Shown: positions 32,721-43,794, numbered from the stretch's first letter. The stretch: 64,000 nt of DNA from Incurvaria masculella (GCA_946894095.1 OX335663.1:2480001-2544000), one strand, 5' to 3'. The notes: generated from the letters alone by a model not told the origin. Made by a program: numbers and translations.

Positions 32721-33103
32721 GTTCACCGGTCTTAAATGTATATTTTAAAATATGAAACAGAGTTATTCAGTTTAATACAGAAAACGTTAGCATAACTTTG
32801 CCTCAGTTAATGTAAATAATATTCTCAATCCAATTTATAATGTCAAACCCCCCCAATATACATAGATATGTTGGTTGAAATAAATTCTCATGTCACATTT
32901 ACAACACTAGATGAGGATTTTTTTTTCATTTTCGTCATCTCTGTACAAAGTTCCGTAGACTTTTTAAGACATTTTATGTTATTTTTATTTATATTGCATC
33001 TTGAAAACATATTGTCAATACATTATCGAATTAGATGATTTTTTTCTCCTTCTAGCATTTGCAATTAAAATTTAAATAATCTCTTTGGCTTGAGTAGGTA
33101 GGG

Positions 33104-33236
33104 TATTTTAAGGTTTGTTGACCGCCGCCGGCACGGGTGCTCGCCTGATGATGGACCAAATGTTTGGTTCGAAACGTCGTGAAATATTATCGACACACCG
33201 TGAGTAAGCCGTTTTCCAGAAACCTTAAAATGAGTG
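33104..33236 (+). ncRNA. Penelope-type terminal segment with hammerhead-like core
   Basis: CTGATGA (33145-33151) is followed by an 8-bp stem II (arms GGACCAAA and TTTGGTTC, with one G-T pair, closed by TG) and GAAAC (33171-33175), the hammerhead consensus. Upstream CTCGC can pair with downstream GTGAG (33210-33214) as stem I, and GTCG with CGAC as a short stem III, though the expected U before the cleavage base is replaced. ATTTTAAGGTTT and AAACCTTAAAAT (33104-33116, 33225-33236) enclose the segment. Such motifs occur in Penelope-like element repeats, and a PLE fragment lies at 3437-3861. Confidence 0.55.
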
Positions 33237-33239
33237 TTA

Positions 33240-35205
33240 ACCACGGTAATCTCAAATCATATATAGGTAGGGTATTCAATAAATTCGTCTTAAAATTCGA
33301 TCAGTCGGAAATTAATTATTGATATCCAAGCACGTAATTCTAACCCCTACGTAGAAGGCCCCGCGATCCCAAAAGACAGTTTTGTTGCACAAAAAAATAA
33401 TATAAGGTTCTGCGTTTTGTAAGAAACAGCGAAGTTCAAGTTCAAGTCGGAGATATTTTTTATAAACCTTGGTTAATCGGTGTTTTGTAAAAAAATAACA
33501 TACATCGTTTTATTTTCACAATTTAAGTTACATTGGTACTGATGAAAACAAATCTTCAACGCAAACTTTTAACATAATTTCCAAACATTTCTAATGTGAA
33601 ATTTAACAGTTTTAACGACGATATCATTAAAAATATTCATACAAAATCTTTTGATTGGACTGAAATCATTCACAGTCAAATAACAATTTCACCAGGCATT
33701 TCTAACGTTTTAGTTTACGAAAAAAAACCCTTTCTATTTTATTACAATGCCAAATTGTATATTCATATGTGCTTTACTTTTTTGAGAGAATCGCACGTGA
33801 GGGATGATCTACGGAAGGAAAGACTAATGAACATTCTTACAAGAATTGAGATTAATTTATTTTGCGTTACAGCACCCTTAAAAATGTTTGTAGAATTGCC
33901 TTCAATGTTAAAAGAATATTTCTTGTACACGTGATTTTTAGTAAACCTTTGAGTAGTCATATTTTCCAACTTTAACACTTTTAAATCATGCATGGACATG
34001 GATAGACGCATGAGTGTCAAACTTACTGAGTGTGCTGCACGCACAGGGATGGCAGCTGAGATGCAACATGTATGGATTATAAGCAGAAAAAATGGAAAAA
34101 ATTATCACATTCACTAGGTAATACACCTAAGCTTAATGATATATATGGGCATAAGTATTTTTCACATATTGCATGAGCATCCTGCAGAATGTATCTGTTA
34201 AGAATGGCCCGTAATCTATGCTCCCCATACAAACGTAGTTTACTAATCATTTGAAAACTATTGTTCTAATTGAATTTAAATCTAAACATGCAGGCGCAGA
34301 TATTTGTGCCTGATTTTAGATATCAAATACCAAGTAAATTGGAACAGTGGTTTCCAAATGATTGGTAAGCTACGTTGGTATAGGGAGCCCAATTTCTGAT
34401 GCTTAAGGACACACCTTAAGAGAGGATTTGACTTATTAGTATTGTAAGATTAAATTATTTTGTTATCAAATATCGATAACATTAACAGTCACGTCCCTTT
34501 TGTTGCCCCGCCGGTGATACTGCTCGCTTCTGATTGGTCGACGCAGCAGCAAGTAGTCGGCGCTGCCAACGTTACAGCTCGACCGACTTTTGGCATCAAC
34601 AATCAAACTATTTCTTTACGGTTACCACATGAAAAATCTTTAAAGTGCTACACATTTTAGCTTGCGATGCATCTATCTTTTGAATCGTATATCCCTTTTT
34701 GCATTATGAACTGAAATATTGAAGAGACAAACGGCACGTTGTTATGCGTGTCATGTTGGTGCGCCTGTTACCTCAAGCTTCATGTTCAACAACGAAGAAA
34801 CGGCGGAAAATTTAAAAATGTTGCTATTACTAAGGTTTTATCGTTCCGATACGACACTAAGCCAAAATCGTTGAGTGCAAGGGGCCAACAGAGTTGGATT
34901 TCTGGAATCGTTTATTGGGGATTATTGATAGGAAAAAAGCACGGAATTATTTTTATGAAACCATTTTGAATATTCCAACGTATCTTTATAATGTACTATA
35001 TATCGTCCCAATAGATTGATTTTTTGGTCGTATTTCGTACCGACAGGAATTAAAAATATCAGGCATATTCAAAAAGTGCAACAAATATTGATATTAGGTA
35101 ATCCTATCTTAGAACGCCGAGTGCAAATCGCCGGATGAACAGGGGATTGAACATCGATATAATACGTCGATGGGATTGACGCGGATTGACGTAGGTACAA
35201 TGATA
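33240..35205. other. no gene recognised
   Basis: Upstream of beta-tubulin A. A 112-codon frame at 33596-33934 is AT-rich and shows no domain. The sequence 34314-34420 resembles 31130-31260 (CAAATTATCAAGTCATTGGA-like text), a minor duplicated repeat. TGATTGGTCG at 34531-34540 matches the CCAAT-box site of the gene B promoter. Confidence 0.5.
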
Positions 35206-35716
35206 ACCTTTTGAGCGGCTCGTAGCCTAGTGGCGCGGGGACTGGCCTAGCGTACCAGAGGTCTGGGTTCAATTCCGACATGCACCACTACTCCAGGAAC
35301 TTTAGCAGAAAAACATTAAATCCGAAATGCAATTTTTTTTCTCATAAACGTAGTATTTCATGTGGACGTGTGTACATTAAGTTTGCAACGTTTTGGGGGG
35401 TCCGGAAGATAGAAATAAAATATGAAATATGTTTAAAAAATGATATCTCCTGAACAAATATTTAGAAATGTTATTTAAAAATGTTATATGTTAGCTAATT
35501 TTGGGTGCAATATTACTGTGAATTTGCAACAATTTCTTATTTACGGAACTGTGTAAATATATTTTTTTTGTACTATTTTCATAATATCTGCAAAGCAAAT
35601 AATGAAAATTCTATTTTATTTTCTAAAATTTGAAACTGACCGCAAAATCTATATTTTTTGAAATTTGTAAAATGTTGCAAATATTAGAAGCACATTTTTT
35701 TTCATTTATAATTTTT

Positions 35717-36310
35717 AACCGACTTCAAAAAAAGGAGGAGGTTATCAATTCGTCTGTATGTTTTTTTTTTTATGTTTGTTACCTCATAACTTTTGCCTGG
35801 GTGAACCGATTTTGATGATTATTTTTTTAAATGATAGCTAGTGCTTCCCAAGTGGTCCCATTTTAATTTGGTTAAGTTCTGACAATGATATCCATGAAAA
35901 AATCATAAAAGTCTTAAATTTGTATTAAGATGTGCGCGACAAATGTACGAATAACTCAATATAACGCCAACCGATTTCGGTGATTCTTTTTTTATTGGAA
36001 AGGACGTGTACAAATTAGTAAGTGTACTTCAGATTCACTAAAAATAAACAAATAAAAAAAAATTTAACAAAAAAAATAACCGACTTCAAAGAAAAAGCAC
36101 TAAAAAGTCAAAAATAATTTCCATTTTTGTAGTTACGATTTCTGTTATTTTTTGAGTCGGTGTCAGCCAAGGTTAGGTTAGGTTAGGTTAGGTTCTCTTG
36201 ATTGGCGCTGCGCGTGCCCGGCTGACGCCGACTAAAAAAATAACAGAAATCGTAACTACAAAAATGGAAATAATTTTTTACTTTTTAGTGCTTTTTCTTT
36301 GAAGTCGGTT
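35717..36310 (+). mobile_element. AACCGACTTC element with terminal hairpin, copy 1
   Basis: Starts AACCGACTTCAAAAAAAGGA and ends with a ~90-bp-arm hairpin (36078-36168 and 36221-36310), each arm beginning with AACCGACTTC. The hairpin loop carries four and a half copies of GGTTA. The body includes ACCGATTTTGATGATTATTT and GTCGCGCACATC-type blocks. The same layout recurs inverted at 58305-58866. Non-coding; the family name is not known to me. Confidence 0.75.
36171..36194 (+). repeat. TTAGG telomere-type repeats in hairpin loop
   Basis: Four GGTTA units plus GGTT, i.e. (TTAGG)n, the canonical insect telomere repeat, located in the loop of the hairpin of the AACCGACTTC element. The other copy has six CCTAA-type units at 58421-58450. 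Confidence 0.85.
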
Positions 36311-37120
36311 ATTTTTTGTTAATTTTTTTTACATTCACACAAAAGCTAAACACAAAATTCGAAAATCGTTCGTTGTATAGTTTTTAAAGAATTTAATTTT
36401 CTTTTACATAATCTAAAAAGAAATATAGCAATAGCAAGTTAGGTTCGATAGGTTTTTTTTAGTAAAAACATTTTTTAAAATACATTTCCGTAATTACAAA
36501 ATCGTTGCAAATTCACAGTTACATTAGGCCTTAAAAGACTTAACATATATTTTTTTTTAATACCGTTTCTAAATATTTGTTTAGGAGATTTATATTTTTT
36601 AATACAATTCAATTTTTTCTTCTATCTTCCGGGCCGGCTAAATGTTGCAAACTTAATGTAAGCGTATGAACATGAAATTATATATTTCTGAGAAAAAAAC
36701 ATTCATTTCGGATTTCATGTGCTTCTCAAACCGTATCTATCCCGGTCTACACTGTCTTTCTCTTTCCGAGTTCGTCTCGCTTTCGTCACGAATGCGAGCT
36801 GCTCCATGGTTTGGAATCCATGTAAGACTGTAGGTCCCCTTCCCCTACTAGGGGAACCCTACCAGTTTAAGCCCGCCCGGGTTGGTACCATCGCATTGGA
36901 TGAAAGATGGTCGAAGCGGCAATGAAAAATTGTCCGTGTTTCCATCCAGTTCAATGTAGCCGTGCTCATAAAGGGAAGGTCCTGGCATGGCACCTAATTC
37001 CTTCGGGAATGTTGTGTAATGGGCTAATATCATAATGGTATTTGTGTGGTATTAGCCATCCATGTCAGGTCGCATAAAAAAACTGGTAAATTTCAGTTCA
37101 CAGCATGGTAGGAAATACAG

Positions 37121-37686
37121 TTAAGGTGGCCCAACCCGGCGGCCCTAACTCATTCGCGGGCACGGTACAAAACCGTGCTGTTACGCTCTGGGACCTTCTC
37201 TGTTTCAAAGAATAAGACAGGCTGCGTGATGAGGAAGATGCAACCGAGGATGCAACATGTCCACAAAAAAGACAATATGCATAGTGTATGATTTGGTAAG
37301 ATTTACGAAAATTATAATTTCTAAACGACTTATAGCTAAAAGTAAACCACGACTGCTGTAGTAAAAAATCGAACAAAAACCAAATAGATTATAAATCTTG
37401 ATTAAATAAGCTATGTCTGATGACTAATCTTTTTAAGATGTTCTTACTTTATCATTGCGTAATCCACCTCCAAAGTTATTGTATAAAACGCGCGAAAAAT
37501 GCGAACTTTCGGTCCTTATAACTTAGAAACTAAACACAATTTTACAATGCCAATCAATAGTCATCAGACATCTAGTTCGATCAAATAAAGCTATTTTGAG
37601 CAAAATTTTGGATCTCTGACAAGAAATATGGGCGTGATCTTCTTTCCCCTTTTGTATGGGGAGATGAGCGGGATGGGCCACCTTAA
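37121..37686 (+). mobile_element. TTAAGG MITE, copy 3
   Basis: 566 bp. It carries a small internal duplication near 37240 (GATGCAACCGAGGATGCAAC), which accounts for the extra length. The ends are intact and the flanks are CAG and TGT. Confidence 0.87.
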
Positions 37687-37807
37687 TGTACCATAGTAGG
37701 TACCTACCCACCATAGCAGGATCTTTGGTATCAAAGGGAAATTCGAGGGCGGATCTAGAGAGGGTCTAATTGGGGTCAGGTTCCCACCTGACTTGAAAGC
37801 TGTTTTT

Positions 37808-38118
37808 AGGGTTCCGTACCCAAAGGGTGCCAACGGTACCCTATTACTAAGCCTCCGCTGTCCGTCCGTCCGCCCGTCCGTCCGTCTGTCTGTCTGTCAC
37901 AGGGCTGTATCTCAGTAACCGTAACAGATAGACAGCTGAATTTTTCACAGAGTGTGTATTTATTTTGCCGCTATAACAATAAATGGGTAAGATTAAAAAA
38001 TAATTAAAATTAAAGGGGTTATTTGACCATACAAAAAAAGGTTTTTTTTTTATTAAATCTTCTACGATGGTACGGAACCCTTCGTGTGCGAGTCCGACTC
38101 GCATTTGGCCGGTTTTTT
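37808..38118 (+). repeat. TTCCGTACC dispersed repeat, cluster copy 1
   Basis: A full-length 311-bp copy: AGGGTTCCGTACCCAAAGGG at the start, a (GTCC)n/(GTCT)n run at 37861-37897, TGTGTATTTATTTTGCCGC in the middle, and GGCCGGTTTTTTT at the end. First of five on the same strand within 2 kb. Confidence 0.85.
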
Positions 38119-38171
38119 TACGCCGCGTGGTGGGTCAGAGTCCTTAGTCCGACTTTGTCTTTTTACTTTTT

Positions 38172-38457
38172 AGGGTTCCGTACCCAAAGGGTGAAAACGG
38201 AACCCTATTACTAACCCTCCGCTATCCGTCCGTCCGTCCGTCTGTCTGTCACAGAGCTGTATCTCATGAACCGTAATAGGTAGGCAGCTGAATTTTTCAC
38301 AGAGTGTGTATTTATTTTGCCGCTATAACAACAAATACGTAAAATTAAAAACTATTAAGAATTAAAGGGGGGCCTTATACAAAAAACGTATTTCTTTTTG
38401 TGTTGATGGTACGGAACCCTTCGAGGGCGAGTCCGACTCGCACTTGGCCGGTTTTTT
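38172..38457 (+). repeat. TTCCGTACC dispersed repeat, cluster copy 2
   Basis: A full-length 286-bp copy, 53 bp after copy 1, same strand. It ends CACTTGGCCGGTTTTTT. Confidence 0.85.
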
Positions 38458-38612
38458 AAACCGATCACCATTTCGAGTGGCGCTTACGGCGGCTCCGCGT
38501 TTTCATGCAGATCGGAACGTAGTATTTGCATAATTTGTAAAACTTGTATGTGTTCGACGTTTTTAGGTAACTTCGAAGTTCCGTTAACGCCAATTTAGGT
38601 GAGAACTCCGAC
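38458..38612. repeat. partial GTCTGAG foldback family copy
   Basis: GCGCTTACGGCGGCTCCGCG, TTTTTAGGTAACTTCGAAG and the right terminus ACGCCAATTTAGGTGAGAAC are present. The left half is lost or replaced by the abutting TTCCGTACC repeat. Confidence 0.55.
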
Positions 38613-38692
38613 TACACATGCAACTTGCAATATCCATGCTTTCAGTTGGTCACATATATTTTGAACTTGGAAGCAGGGGCGTCGCGTCGGTC

Positions 38693-38731
38693 GCCATATC
38701 TATGGCCATTACTAATGGCCATAGGTATGCC
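38693..38731. other. 23-bp perfect palindrome within near-palindrome
   Basis: TATGGCCATTA, C, TAATGGCCATA form a perfect palindrome, extended by GCCATATC and GGTATGCC with mismatches. No associated gene or repeat boundary is known. Confidence 0.6.
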
Positions 38732-39048
38732 GCCCTTTCAAAAATATATCGATGCAAAAACCCTACTCTACTCGAAATATACATACCTACGACAAGCTTG
38801 CAACATACTACAGGCTAACTTAACCCTGTGGTACCAAAAGGAAGTGACAAATAAGTGCACCTATTACAGTGGTAAGTGTAGGTAGGCAGTAGGCCATTAC
38901 TAATGACATCTATCGTTCAATCTCTGGACGTGGTGGCCCACGCAGGCGCCGCCTGCATCGCAACAACAATTGATCTGTGGGAGGCACTCACCTATTAGGA
39001 GAACTCAACAGGAAATGATAATTTTATGGATACGACATTACCGTTATT

Positions 39049-39346
39049 AGGGTTCCGTACCCAAAGGGTGCCAACGGAATCCTATTACTAAGCCTCCGCT
39101 GTCCGTCCGTCCGTCCGTCCGTCTGTCACAGGGCTGTATCTCATGAACCGTAATAGATAGGCAGCTGAATTTTTTACAGAGTGTGTATTTATTTCGCCGC
39201 TATAACAACAAATAGGTAACATTTAAAAATAATAAGAAGTAAAGGGGGTCTCCATACAAAAAACGTGTTTTTTGTTTTGTGTTAAATCTTGTTTGATGGT
39301 ACGGAACCCCTCGTGTGCGAGCCCGACTCGCACTTGGCCGGATTTT
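39049..39346 (+). repeat. TTCCGTACC dispersed repeat, cluster copy 3
   Basis: A full-length 298-bp copy. Slight divergence at the end (GGCCGGATTTT). Confidence 0.85.
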
Positions 39347-39422
39347 ATCATTAATTTGAGTTTCAGCGAAACCTACATTTCGCAGGTTCGAATCCTGCTT
39401 TCGACGAATGTCACCACCAAAA

Positions 39423-39567
39423 GAGTGTGTATTTATGTTGCCGTTTTAACAAAAAATAAAAATTGAAGCGGGCCACCATCCAAGAAACGTGATTTCTTCA
39501 GGTCAAATCTTGTATGATGATACGGAACGCTTCCTGTGCGAGTCCGACTCGCACTTGGCCGGTTTTT
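39423..39567 (+). repeat. TTCCGTACC dispersed repeat, cluster copy 4 (3' half)
   Basis: Only the distal half, from GAGTGTGTATTTATGTTGCC to CACTTGGCCGGTTTTT. It abuts the next copy directly. A B-box-like GGTTCGAATCC (39385-39395) precedes it, perhaps another SINE remnant. Confidence 0.75.
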
Positions 39568-39825
39568 AGGGTTCCGTACCCAAAGGGTGAAAACGGAACC
39601 CTATTACTAAGCCCCCACTGTCCATCCGTCCGTCCGTCCGTTCGTCTGTCACAGGGCGGTATCTCATGAACCGTAATAGGTAGACAGCTGAAATTTTCAG
39701 AGTGTGTGTATTTATTTTGCCGCTATAACAACAAAGAGGTAAAATAAAAAATAAAATGGGGGCCCCATACAAAAAACATGTTGATGGTACGGAACCCTTC
39801 GTGTGCGAGTCCGTCTCGCACTTGG
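39568..39825 (+). repeat. TTCCGTACC dispersed repeat, cluster copy 5
   Basis: A 258-bp copy lacking the final GGCCGGTTTTT. It begins at the base after copy 4, so the two are head-to-tail tandem. Confidence 0.82.
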
Positions 39826-40009
39826 TATGGCGTACGCCAGGACCTTTTTAGGTGCCCGACGATGACCATGGGTTTTCGAGCTTTCAGAGGGGCTGCGAAA
39901 AAAATGCCAGGTGCTTTTTCACACTACACTACATGACATGACATATGACACAATTCACACTACACTACATGACACAAAACTTGGTCCTTGGCGGTTATTT
40001 CTGCGCCCC

Positions 40010-40205
40010 GCTAGGGTCTGCACACTGTGCCTGGGCACCACTCGAGTTTTAGAGCGGTCCGTCTCTGGAATCTGAGGATCGGTTGGTTGGAGCGGTTCTG
40101 GATCTTAGCTTGTGGGGTCGCTCAGTCTGTTCTACACTTGCATCCCTCATTCCTCCCCATCCTACCTATATCCGGAGCACCCGCCGCACAGTAGGCGGGA
40201 AAACG
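40010..40205 (+). pseudogene. LINE ORF2 fragment
   Basis: Shares GAGCGGTCCGTC, CCTCCCCATCCTACCTATAT and GGAGCACCCGCCGCACA with 29160-29290, so it belongs to the same LINE 3' region. Frameshifted; the WNCLP end is missing here. Confidence 0.5.
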
Positions 40206-40660
40206 GGTTTCATAGTATTAGCGATTTTGAAAAATCTACTTGGAATTTCCGGGTAATGAAGTATGCTAATATGTTGGGGCAAGTGACAATACATTGCGTA
40301 TATAAGGTCACAATATAGGAAGCGTATATTTTTTTATAAGCATTTGAAATTTTGCTATGTGTGGGACGTGAAATATTTTATTTTATTTCTCGAAACTGTT
40401 AACAACTGTCAAACTCATTTTAGCAGAATCTTAATATACAACTTAAATAGAGCCTTGCGAGCAAAAAAATATTTACGGACACTTGCAGCTTCTCGAGTTA
40501 TAGCGTTTCAAAGATTGACATTTTTGAAGATTCATTTTTGTACAATGTTCACGTATTAATTAGTTCCTAACAACAGATATTTCAACAAGACAATTTCTAA
40601 GCCTTATCACAGAGTGCTAATCTGTGCGTTAGGACGTGCCGCAGAGAATCAGAGCTGGTA

Positions 40661-40985
40661 GTCTCAGTTCTCACCTAAATTGGCGTTTACGTAACTTCGA
40701 AGTTCCGTAAAAACGTCAAACTCCATACAAGTTTTTACTAGATATTCTGTGGTTTTACTTCTTCAAGCTGTCAAAGTCAAACCGATTGTATGAAAACGCG
40801 GAGTGGACGTAAACCGCAACGTCGACGTATTTACGGCAACGTTGAGTAAGCTGTCAAATTAAACTCGGACTCGCAAATGTTAGTTCGCTTAACGCCCACT
40901 GCGCGCGCTCTTCAATTTTTCCATACATTTGAAAACGCCAGTCGATCGGTTTGCCGTAAACGCCAATTTAAGTGAGAACTCAGAC
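40661..40985. mobile_element. GTCTGAG foldback MITE, complete copy
   Basis: 325 bp with inverted ends, GTCTCAGTTCTCACCTAAAT at the left and the complement of GTCTGAGTTCTCACTTAAAT at the right, both continuing TGGCGTTTACG. Internal blocks CCGATCGACTGGC, GCGCAGTGGGCGTTA and AAGAAGTAAAACCACAGAAT define the family. Other, broken copies lie at 9842, 12772, 38458 and 50446. No transposase. Confidence 0.8.
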
Positions 40986-40999
40986 GGTGCCCACTCAGA

Positions 41000-41270
41000 A
41001 CAGCCCTTGTGGTTGACATTAGGCTTTTGAGAACAAACCGTTTCTCAAACCCATTTCTCTGCCGCACCGCCAGGATATGGAACTGTCTACCGGCGGATGC
41101 CTTTCCTCATACCTAGGTCCTGGGAGTCTTTAAGCGTAATTTTGAATAAGCTCGATAGCTCAGCCATAGTCCGCAAATCCACTGGCATGGCGCCTCGCTG
41201 AGCGTGGTTTCGCGAAGGGAGGTGTTTTTGGCTTTTCTGAGCACCATTGGTCCTCAGCACAGCCACCCAT
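41000..41270 (+). pseudogene. LINE ORF2 C-terminus fragment
   Basis: The plus strand encodes VVDIRLLRTNRFSNPFLC, then RTARIWNCLPADAFPHT, a stop, and FKRNF. This is the terminal part of a Jockey/CR1-like ORF2 with an in-frame stop at 41112-41114. It begins 15 bp after the foldback at 40661-40985. Confidence 0.7.
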
Positions 41271-41570
41271 ACCGGTTTTTCATAAAAAAAAGTTAAAAAT
41301 GTAAAGATACCCGTACTCGGGCTACTAAAGTTGCTCAATTTGCAGCAATCTGTTAATTTCGTCGTCACGACCACATGCGGCCATCTCCGGCGACATTGTT
41401 TATGGACAAGTATGGCAACATTCATGGTGAAATTAATTGCCCGCTAGCAAGTGCACGGATCCGTGACAATTCGATAAAAAGTATGGAGCGATGTGGAGCA
41501 ATATCGCTCTATATCGCTGGAATGGTTGCCGTCTGTGGTTGCCGTATATTGAGGTTGCTCTTTTTTTTTA

Positions 41571-41712
41571 TGCGACCTGACATGGATGGCTAATACCACA
41601 CAACGACCGTTATGATATTAGCCCGATACACCACATTCCCGAAGGAACTAGGTGCCATGCCAGGACTTTCCATTTATGAGCACGGCTACATTGAATTGGA
41701 TGGAAAACACTG
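41571..41712 (-). repeat. SINE tail fragment
   Basis: Reverse-complement match to the last ~140 bp of the SINE at 20905-21345: TTAGCCATCC, GAAGGAACTAGGTGCC and ATGAGCACGGCTACATTGAA. The promoter-bearing head is absent. Confidence 0.7.
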
Positions 41713-41981
41713 ACAAAAATTATAGTCTATATTTCTCCATCTATTGCTCGACTTTGTTTGGCAACAGTTGTCCAGCAATTAATTGCCTCCAAAATTGCCT
41801 GTGTTCGAACCTAAACTCGTTTGTACGGGGGCGGCGTGAGTTCCACTACGAATTCTTTTAGTATAGTTGTCCGATCCAACAAAAACGTATGATTGATAAC
41901 AAACTTATAAATAATAGTGTGGTTTGTCCCAAAATGTATAATGTTTATCGCCATTCGGGATATTGGTTAAAAAAGGGGGTG

Positions 41982-42530
41982 TTAAGGTGGCCCAACCCGG
42001 CGGCCCCAACTCATTCGCGGGCACAGTACAAAACCGTGCTGTTGCGCTCTGGGACCTTCTCTGTTTCAAAGAATAAGACAGGCTCCGTGATGAAGAAGAT
42101 GCAACATGTCCACAAAAAAGACAATGTAAAAGTGTATGATTTGGTAAGATTTACGAAAATTTTAATTTCAAAACGACTTATAGCTAAAAGTAAACCACTA
42201 CCGCTGTAGAAAAAAATCTAACAAAAACCAAATAGATCATAAATCTTGATTAAATAAGCTATGTCTGATGACTAATCTTTTTACGATGTTCTTACTTTAT
42301 CATTGCGTAATCCAACTCCAAAGTTATTGCATAAAACGCGCGAAAAATTCGAACTTTCGGACCTTGTAACTTAGAAACCAAACACAATTTTACAATGCCA
42401 ACGGTCATCAGACGTCTAGTTCGATCAAATAAAGCTATTTTGAGCAAAATTTTGAATCTCTGACAAGAAACATGGGCGTGATCTTCTTTCCCCTTTTGTA
42501 TGGGGAGATGAGCGGGTTGGGCCACCTTAA
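41982..42530 (+). mobile_element. TTAAGG MITE, copy 4
   Basis: 549 bp. Flanks are GGGGGTG on the left and CACCTAA on the right of the TTAA pair. Those flanks are themselves complementary (GGTG/CACC), so the pre-insertion site was a short palindrome around TTAA. Confidence 0.87.
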
Positions 42531-43289
42531 CACCTAATTGTCTTCAGTTCCATAAGGGTGTAAATAAAAAACATTTAATTTTATTTAAATATAACTACTT
42601 ACAAGGAAATTCGATAATCAATACAATACACTTGTAGACTCGCTTGCAGATTGATGGTCTAGCCATTATTCAAAGACATAACTGTTGATTTATCAAACGG
42701 GTCAAATATGTATAAAATGCATACAAAAGTTTGACCAAAGAAGAGGAGCCTCAGATATACATATATATAATTATATGTTTAAAATACAGCTAAATAAAAA
42801 AAACTTTCGACTTTTTAAAATTTCCAAATCAGTTGTGGTTATTTTTAAAAATAATAAGATGTGCTTTCACTTACGCCCTTAAGGAACTGAATGTGCTAAC
42901 ACCCCCCTTAAATTCCATTTTAGGAACGCATTGCAACCCGTCCTCCCACACCAAGATGATATAATTGCATTCGCAAATTGCTACTAAGCGGTACAAAAAA
43001 ATAATTTCACACATTGCCCAACGTCTCTCACGCCTGCATTGTGTTGAACAACTACAGTGACGTCACACCGTTATCACTCTTCATAACACATCATACTAGG
43101 CATGCATGCACCACTAAATATATCACCAAGGCCTCTGACATCACCTACATGATTCTACGCTACTGGTGTCCGCTTTATTCACCACCCAACAACCTCGAAA
43201 GGATGACATCTTGCTTGACACGTATTTAGAACACTCGAACCTGTTCTATGAAACTAATTATAATTATAAATATGATAATAATTAATTTC
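42531..43289. other. no gene recognised
   Basis: AT-rich, non-coding. The text AACACCCCCC TTAAATTCC near 42899 echoes the left flank of the MITE at 41975, perhaps another copy of the same host repeat. Confidence 0.45.
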
Positions 43290-43550
43290 AGAGGATAATG
43301 AGGTGATCGGTTTGCATACAATATAGCTCGTGCCTGTCCTCATTCAATTTAAGAAATAGGTATTTTTATGATATTTTACCTTTTTGTTTTTGTATAAATT
43401 TTTATAGACGTAAATCACGAATATAAGTAAATTTATCAAAAAAACAGAACTGTATGTTTCTAAGTGCATTTATCTAATGTGCAAAATGTCATATTTATTA
43501 ATTTGACTGAGGAGACAGACACGAGCCATTGCATGGAAATTGATCACCTC
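43290..43550. mobile_element. short foldback with ACGAGCC arms
   Basis: The left arm (43295-43340) has GATAATGAGGTGATC and GCTCGTGCCTGTCC. The right arm (43500-43548) has the complements CACGAGCCATTG and TTGATCACCTC. A half copy is at 49735-49950. About 260 bp, non-coding. Confidence 0.5.
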
Positions 43551-43794
43551 TCATGTAAGCTGTTGTTACCGCCGAGTGACAAAATACTGTCACGGCTCTC
43601 ATTTATGGTTCCCGAGAACTGAATATTCTGTCTCGACGTTCCCAGCGGTTGACCAATGTTGCCATAGTTTCGCCATGGCGATTGTGTTGGTTTGTGTATG
43701 TTACCCAATCAAGCAGTGCCCGTTGCTGCCTCACACAACCAAAGCAGCAGTTTTCCCCACGATGTTCTCTTTCACCGAAAAACAATGATGTATA

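Larger units (their letters stand above)
35312..36720. mobile_element. 1.4-kb foldback element
   Basis: Long inverted arms, about 330-400 bp and diverged. The left has AAATCCGAAATG, TACATTAAGTTTGCAACG, CCGGAAGATAGAA, AACAAATATTTAGAAA and GTGAATTTGCAAC; the same blocks occur complementary and in reverse order at 36720-36430. The arms enclose a second dispersed element at 35717-36310. No coding sequence. Confidence 0.75.
35212..37078 (+). mobile_element. tRNA-derived SINE split by a 1.4-kb foldback
   Basis: The head is at 35212-35300, with A box TAGCCTAGTGG (35224-35234) and B box GGTTCAATTCC (35266-35276). The body resumes at about 36735 with TCGTCTCGCTTTCGTCACGA and continues to about 37078, in the order seen in the intact SINE at 20905. 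The foldback at 35312-36720 therefore inserted into an existing SINE. Confidence 0.68.

Noticed and set aside
33596..33934. 112-codon plus-strand frame upstream of beta-tubulin A
   Set aside because: AT-rich, no domain resemblance, no repeat or exon-like codon bias.
37861..37897. CRISPR-like or satellite array from the GTCC-rich runs
   Set aside because: These are simple microsatellites internal to the TTCCGTACC repeat, with no spacer structure; the context is a eukaryotic genome.
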